A DNA stretch of 64,000 nt from Pseudomonas alkylphenolica (GTDB lineage Bacteria; Pseudomonadota; Gammaproteobacteria; Pseudomonadales; Pseudomonadaceae). The notes beneath the pieces are model-generated. The model made no database searches, had not been told where the DNA came from, and was given only the letters and a program-made list of their open reading frames with translations. The position numbers and the translations under genes were made by a program. Location of the stretch: positions 620,001 to 684,000 of the forward strand of contig NZ_QJRG01000047.1 in the NCBI RefSeq assembly GCF_004025535.1. The letters are read 5' to 3'. Below, in pieces: positions 60,711-64,000 of the stretch. Position 1 is the stretch's first letter; every line of letters starts with the position of its first letter.

Positions 60711-61787
60711 TCAGAGCTGGTCGAAGTCGAGTACGACCTTGTCGCTGATCGGGAAGGCCTGGCACGACAGCACGTAGCCGGCCGCGACCTCGTAGTCTTC
60801 AAGGGCGAAGTTGCTGTCCATTTCCACTTCGCCTTCGATCACCTTGCACTTGCAGGTCGAGCACACCCCGGCCTTGCACGAGTAGGGCAGTTCGGCGCCG
60901 TGTTCGTTGCCGGCGTCCAGCACGCTGGCGCTGTTGCGTGCCAGCTCGAACGACAGCTCGCGACCGTCGCTGATCACGGTGATCTGGCTCTTGGCGCTGT
61001 CGGCCTGGGCCGCGGCCTGGCGTGCTTCGCGCTTCTGCGTGCTGCCGACGGCGGCGAACAGTTCGAAGTGGATGCGCTCGGCCGGCATGCCGTTGGCCTT
61101 GAGCTGGTCGCGCACGGTTTCGGTCATGGCCTGCGGGCCACAGATAAAGGCGGCGTCCAGGGCCTTGACGTCGAGCCAGCGGCTGAACAGCTGGGCGCAT
61201 TTTTCGGCATCGATGCGGCCGTTGTAGAGGTCGACGTCCTGTTGCTCGCGGCTGAACACGAAGATCAGGTTGAGGCGCTGCAGGTAGCGGTTTTTCAGGT
61301 CTTCGAGCTGTTCGCGAAACAGTGCGGAGTTGCTCGAACGGTTGCCGTAGAGCAAGGTGAAACTGCTGTGCGGTTCGCGTTCCAGGGTGGTCTTGATGAT
61401 CGACAGGATCGGCGTGATGCCGCTGCCGGCGGCCACGGCCAGGTAGTGGCCGTGGCGCGTGGCGTCGAGCGGCACGTAGAAGTGCCCGGACGGCGGCATC
61501 ACTTCCAGTTGCTGGCCGGCCTTGAGGCTGTCGTTGGCGTAGGCGGAGAACAGCCCGCCGGGTACGCGCTTGATCGCCACGCGCAGCTCACCGTCGTTGA
61601 CCCCGGTGCAGATCGAGTAGGAACGGCGCACTTCCTGACCTTCAAGGTGCGTGCGCATCACCAGGTGCTGGCCCTGGGTGAAGGTGAAATCGTTGGCCAG
61701 CTCGGCCGGTACGTCGAAGGCGATCGACACCGCGTCGCGGGTCTCCGGGCGCACTTCTTTAATCTTCAGGCTGTGGAACTTGCTCAT
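60711..61787 (-). CDS. paaE: phenylacetyl-CoA epoxidase reductase subunit PaaE
   Basis: A 358-residue reductase passing electrons from NADPH to the PaaABC oxygenase. The N-terminal FAD/NAD(P) module contains RSYSICTG (FAD) and LAVAAGSGITPILSII. The C-terminal plant-type 2Fe-2S domain has CKAGVCSTCKCKV and a last cysteine in VLSCQAF. The start follows GGAGACAAA; an ORF start at 61823 is rejected. Also called PaaK. Confidence 0.95.
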   Translation of the reverse strand: MSKFHSLKIKEVRPETRDAVSIAFDVPAELANDFTFTQGQHLVMRTHLEGQEVRRSYSICTGVNDGELRVAIKRVPGGLFSAYANDSLKAGQQLEVMPPSGHFYVPLDATRHGHYLAVAAGSGITPILSIIKTTLEREPHSSFTLLYGNRSSNSALFREQLEDLKNRYLQRLNLIFVFSREQQDVDLYNGRIDAEKCAQLFSRWLDVKALDAAFICGPQAMTETVRDQLKANGMPAERIHFELFAAVGSTQKREARQAAAQADSAKSQITVISDGRELSFELARNSASVLDAGNEHGAELPYSCKAGVCSTCKCKVIEGEVEMDSNFALEDYEVAAGYVLSCQAFPISDKVVLDFDQL

Positions 61788-61813
61788 TTTTTTTGTCTCC
61801 GGCAGCGCGCTGC

Positions 61814-62347
61814 TCAGATGCACTTGAAGTAGTCGAAAGGCTCACGGCACTCGATGCAGCGGTACAGCGCCTTGCAGGCGGTCGAACCGAACTCGCTGAG
61901 GCGCTCGGTGTGGGCGCTGCCGCATTGCGGACAGCACACCTCGTCACCCTCGCCGAGCAGGCTGCGCTTGCTGGTGCTGCCAGCAGGCGGGGCGATGCCG
62001 TAGGTGCGCAGGCGCTCGCGGCCGCTGTCGCTGATCCAGTCGGTGGTCCACGCCGGGGTCAGCCGGCGCTCCAGTTGCGGTGCGGCGAAGCCGGCCTGTT
62101 GCAGGGCGTCGGCGATGTCCTGCTCGATCACCTCGGTGGCCGGGCAGCCCGAATAGGTCGGGGTGACCACCACGTGCAGGTGGCCCCCTTGCCAGTCGAG
62201 GCCGCGGACGATACCCAGATCAACCACGCTGACCACCGGGACCTCCGGGTCCATCACCTCGCCGAGCACGGCCCAGGCCTGTTCCAGGTCATTGGCCTGG
62301 AGCGGGCGGGCGCCGCGGTCGCTGGCGATCAGCTCACCAGGTCGCAT
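61814..62347 (-). CDS. paaD: PaaD, Fe-S assembly factor of the phenylacetyl-CoA epoxidase
   Basis: A 177-residue protein from an ATG at 62347. It has a DUF59/MIP18-like domain (QAWAVLGEVMDPEVPVVSVVDLGIV, PTYSGCPATEVIEQDI) and a C-terminal zinc-ribbon-like cysteine pattern CPQCGSAHTERLS, then CIECREPFDYFKC. It overlaps paaC by 14 bp. Confidence 0.94.
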   Translation of the reverse strand: MRPGELIASDRGARPLQANDLEQAWAVLGEVMDPEVPVVSVVDLGIVRGLDWQGGHLHVVVTPTYSGCPATEVIEQDIADALQQAGFAAPQLERRLTPAWTTDWISDSGRERLRTYGIAPPAGSTSKRSLLGEGDEVCCPQCGSAHTERLSEFGSTACKALYRCIECREPFDYFKCI

Positions 62348-63095
62348 CGGGATAGGCTCGCGGCAGGAACTGCATTTCGGCCAGCAGCGCACCCAGGTGC
62401 TCGCTGTGTACGCCACGGCGCCCGCTCAGGTAGAAGTAGCTGGCTGCTGCCGGTACCGGCAGGGTGGCGCGGGTGAACACTTCGTCTACCTTGGCACGCC
62501 AGGCGCTGGCGATTGCCTCTGGCTGGGCGATCACGCCGGCGTCGGCCAGGCGTTGCTCGACCTCGTCGCCATCGGCCAGCTCGACGGTGAAGCGCCAAAC
62601 CTGCTCGATCGCCGCCAGCATGCGCCGGTGGCTTTCCTCGGTGCCGTCGCCAAGGCGCTCGACCCACTCGCCGGAGCGGCGCAGGTGGTAGGTGACTTCT
62701 TTCAGGGCCTTGGCGGCGATGCCGGCGACACGCTCATCGCTGGAGCTGCTCAGGGCGCTCAACACCTGGAAGTGCCAGGCGTCGAAGAGAAACTGTTTGA
62801 CGATGGTGACCGCGTAATCGCCGTTGGGCTGTTCGACCAGCAGCAGGTTGCGGTAGGCACGCTCGTCGCGGCGGAACGCCAGGTGGTCGGCGTCACGGCC
62901 GTCGGCCAGCAGCTCGGCGGCGTAGTCCAGCCAGTTGCGTGCCTGGCCGACCAGGTCGAGGCCGACGTTCATCAGCGCCAGCTCTTCTTCCAGTGCCGGG
63001 GCCTTGCCGCACCATTCGCACAGGCGCTGGCCCTGGATCAGGGCGCTGTCGCCGAGGCGCAGCAGGTATTGGATGAGGTCTTGTTGTTGGGTCAT
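62334..63095 (-). CDS. paaC: phenylacetyl-CoA epoxidase structural subunit PaaC
   Basis: A 253-residue ferritin-like helical subunit. The diiron ligands are degenerate compared with PaaA, as known for PaaC. LCEWCGKAPALEEELALMNVGLDLVGQARNWL and FDAWHFQVLSALSSSSDERVAGIAAKALKEVTYHLRRSGEWV are the conserved helices. Start at 63095 (after GAGG). It overlaps paaD by 14 bp. Confidence 0.95.
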   Translation of the reverse strand: MTQQQDLIQYLLRLGDSALIQGQRLCEWCGKAPALEEELALMNVGLDLVGQARNWLDYAAELLADGRDADHLAFRRDERAYRNLLLVEQPNGDYAVTIVKQFLFDAWHFQVLSALSSSSDERVAGIAAKALKEVTYHLRRSGEWVERLGDGTEESHRRMLAAIEQVWRFTVELADGDEVEQRLADAGVIAQPEAIASAWRAKVDEVFTRATLPVPAAASYFYLSGRRGVHSEHLGALLAEMQFLPRAYPDATW

Positions 63096-63105
63096 GGCAG
63101 TGGCC

Positions 63106-63387
63106 TCACATGTGACCGACTTCGGCCGGCAGCTCGTAGAAGCTGGCATGGCGATAAACCTTGTCTTCCGACGGCACGAACAGCGGGTCTTTCTCGTCTG
63201 GCGAGGAGGCAGTGATCAGCGCCGATGGCACGACCCACAGGCTCACGCCCTCGTTGCGGCGGGTGTACAGCTCGCGGGCGTTCTCGATCGCCATGGCGGC
63301 GTCGGCGGCATGCACGCTGCCGACGTGCTTGTGGTTGAGGCCGTGCTTGCTGCGTACGAAAACTTCGAACAGGGTCCATTCGGACAT
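63106..63387 (-). CDS. paaB: phenylacetyl-CoA epoxidase subunit PaaB
   Basis: A 93-residue bridging subunit with the hallmark WTLFEVFVRSKHGLNHKHVGSVHAADAAMAIENARELYTRRNEGVSLWVV. It lies 27 bp after paaA and 10 bp before paaC. Confidence 0.96.
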   Translation of the reverse strand: MSEWTLFEVFVRSKHGLNHKHVGSVHAADAAMAIENARELYTRRNEGVSLWVVPSALITASSPDEKDPLFVPSEDKVYRHASFYELPAEVGHM

Positions 63388-63414
63388 GGCGGGGTTCTCC
63401 AGATCAGGGGCTTG

Positions 63415-64000
63415 TCAGGCGGCGTTGCGCTTGGCTTGTTGTTTTTTGGCGTGGGCGACCGCGGCCTGGCGCACCCAGGCGCCGTCCTCGATGGCCTTGC
63501 GGCGGGTGGCGACGCGTTCGGTGTTGCACGGGCCGTTGCCCTTGAGCACGTCGTAGAACTCGTCCCACTGGATGTCGCCGAAGTCGTAGTGGCCGCGTTC
63601 TTCGTTCCACTTCAGGTCCGGGTCCGGCACGGTGCAGCCGAGCAGCTCCAGTTGCGGAATGGTCTGGTCGACGAAGCGCTGGCGCAGCTCGTCGTTACCC
63701 TGGCGCTTGATCTTCCAGGCCATCGACTGGGCGCTGTTCGGCGAATGCTCGTCGCTTGGGCCGAACATCATCAGGGCTGGCCACCACAGGCGGTTGATTG
63801 CGTCCTGGACCATGTCCTTCTGCGCCTGGGTGCCTTCTTTCATCATGGTCAGCAGCAGTTGGTAGCCCTGGCGCTGGTGGAAGCTCTCTTCCTTGCAGAT
63901 ACGGATCATCGCCCGCGAATAAGGGCCGTAGGAGGTGCGCTGCAGCACCACCTGGTTGACGATTGCCGCGCCGTCGACCAGCCAGCCCACTGCGCCCATG
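63415..64000 (-). CDS. paaA: phenylacetyl-CoA epoxidase catalytic subunit PaaA, partial
   Basis: The C-terminal ~195 residues of a ~330-residue diiron oxygenase; the start lies beyond the right edge. Conserved sequence: KEESFHQRQGYQLLLTMMK (carrying diiron Glu/His ligands), NRLWWPALMMFGPSDEHSP, KWNEERGHYDFGDIQWDEFYDVLKGNGPCN. It opens the operon order A-B-C-D-E seen here. Confidence 0.95.
   Translation of the reverse strand, partial: MGAVGWLVDGAAIVNQVVLQRTSYGPYSRAMIRICKEESFHQRQGYQLLLTMMKEGTQAQKDMVQDAINRLWWPALMMFGPSDEHSPNSAQSMAWKIKRQGNDELRQRFVDQTIPQLELLGCTVPDPDLKWNEERGHYDFGDIQWDEFYDVLKGNGPCNTERVATRRKAIEDGAWVRQAAVAHAKKQQAKRNAA

Noticed and set aside
1..64000. CRISPR arrays, insertion sequences, prophage genes, rRNA, toxin-antitoxin pairs
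   Set aside because: No spaced direct repeats, transposase or integrase motifs, or rRNA sequence were seen. Repeats found are REP cores only.

Overview
The window reads as chromosome of a fluorescent Pseudomonas (P. putida / P. fluorescens type). The reasons are dense GC-rich gene packing, pyoverdine genes with textbook PvdS promoter boxes, OprD-family porins, complete homoprotocatechuate (hpa) and phenylacetate (paa) gene sets, and the typical Pseudomonas REP core (GGAGCGGGCTTGCCCGCGAA-like). I saw no insertion sequence, prophage, CRISPR array or rRNA. One tRNA-Val(GAC) is present.

Layout. 0-3.6 kb: an acyl-CoA dehydrogenase running off the left edge, a divergent IclR regulator with a perfect dyad between them, and a methyl-accepting chemotaxis protein behind a FliA-like promoter. 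3.7-11.4 kb: an AraC regulator divergent from a compact operon (AhpD-like protein, short acyl-CoA-dehydrogenase-like flavoprotein, SsuB/SsuA/SsuC-type ABC transporter with a Tat-exported binding protein), followed by a TonB-dependent receptor. This looks like an uptake-plus-oxidation system for an unidentified, possibly organosulfur, compound. 11.4-19.9 kb: housekeeping and accessory genes, including a methyltransferase, a nucleotidyltransferase-like protein, a VOC protein, a Tat-exported beta-carbonic anhydrase, an EamA transporter, a LysR regulator, an ethanolamine-type permease, an SDR and a LuxR-type regulator.

19.9-33.4 kb: the homoprotocatechuate meta-cleavage operon, transcribed leftward as hpaG1-hpaG2-hpaE-hpaD-hpaF-hpaH-hpaI, divergent from hpaR and hpaA. 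Next come an OprD-type porin divergent from a DctPQM TRAP transporter, then an MFS exporter. TTAAC-based inverted repeats lie in the hpa, porin/TRAP and MFS promoter regions and suggest one shared regulator, probably HpaR. hpaBC and the usual HpaX permease are not in the window.

33.5-42.9 kb: pyoverdine maturation, export and uptake (fpvA, pvdE, pvdA, pvdO, pvdN, pvdM, all leftward). Perfect PvdS boxes precede pvdM and pvdA, and a Fur box precedes fpvA. pvdA occupies the place where P. aeruginosa has pvdF. 43-55 kb: a FlxA-like coiled-coil gene with a near-perfect sigma-28 promoter, PBP7 (pbpG), small unknown proteins, an AroE-like dehydrogenase whose C-terminus is made from a REP, YceH, SstT, an MFS transporter, NhaR, TerC, a C39-like lipoprotein, a PuuB-like oxidase, tRNA-Val, and a lipoprotein gene split by an in-frame TGA.

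55.2-64 kb: the phenylacetate operon, leftward and entering from the right edge: paaA (partial), paaB, paaC, paaD, paaE, a DUF485 protein, paaL, an OprD porin and paaZ. The hpa and paa clusters use closely related porins paired with different inner-membrane carriers (TRAP and SSS).
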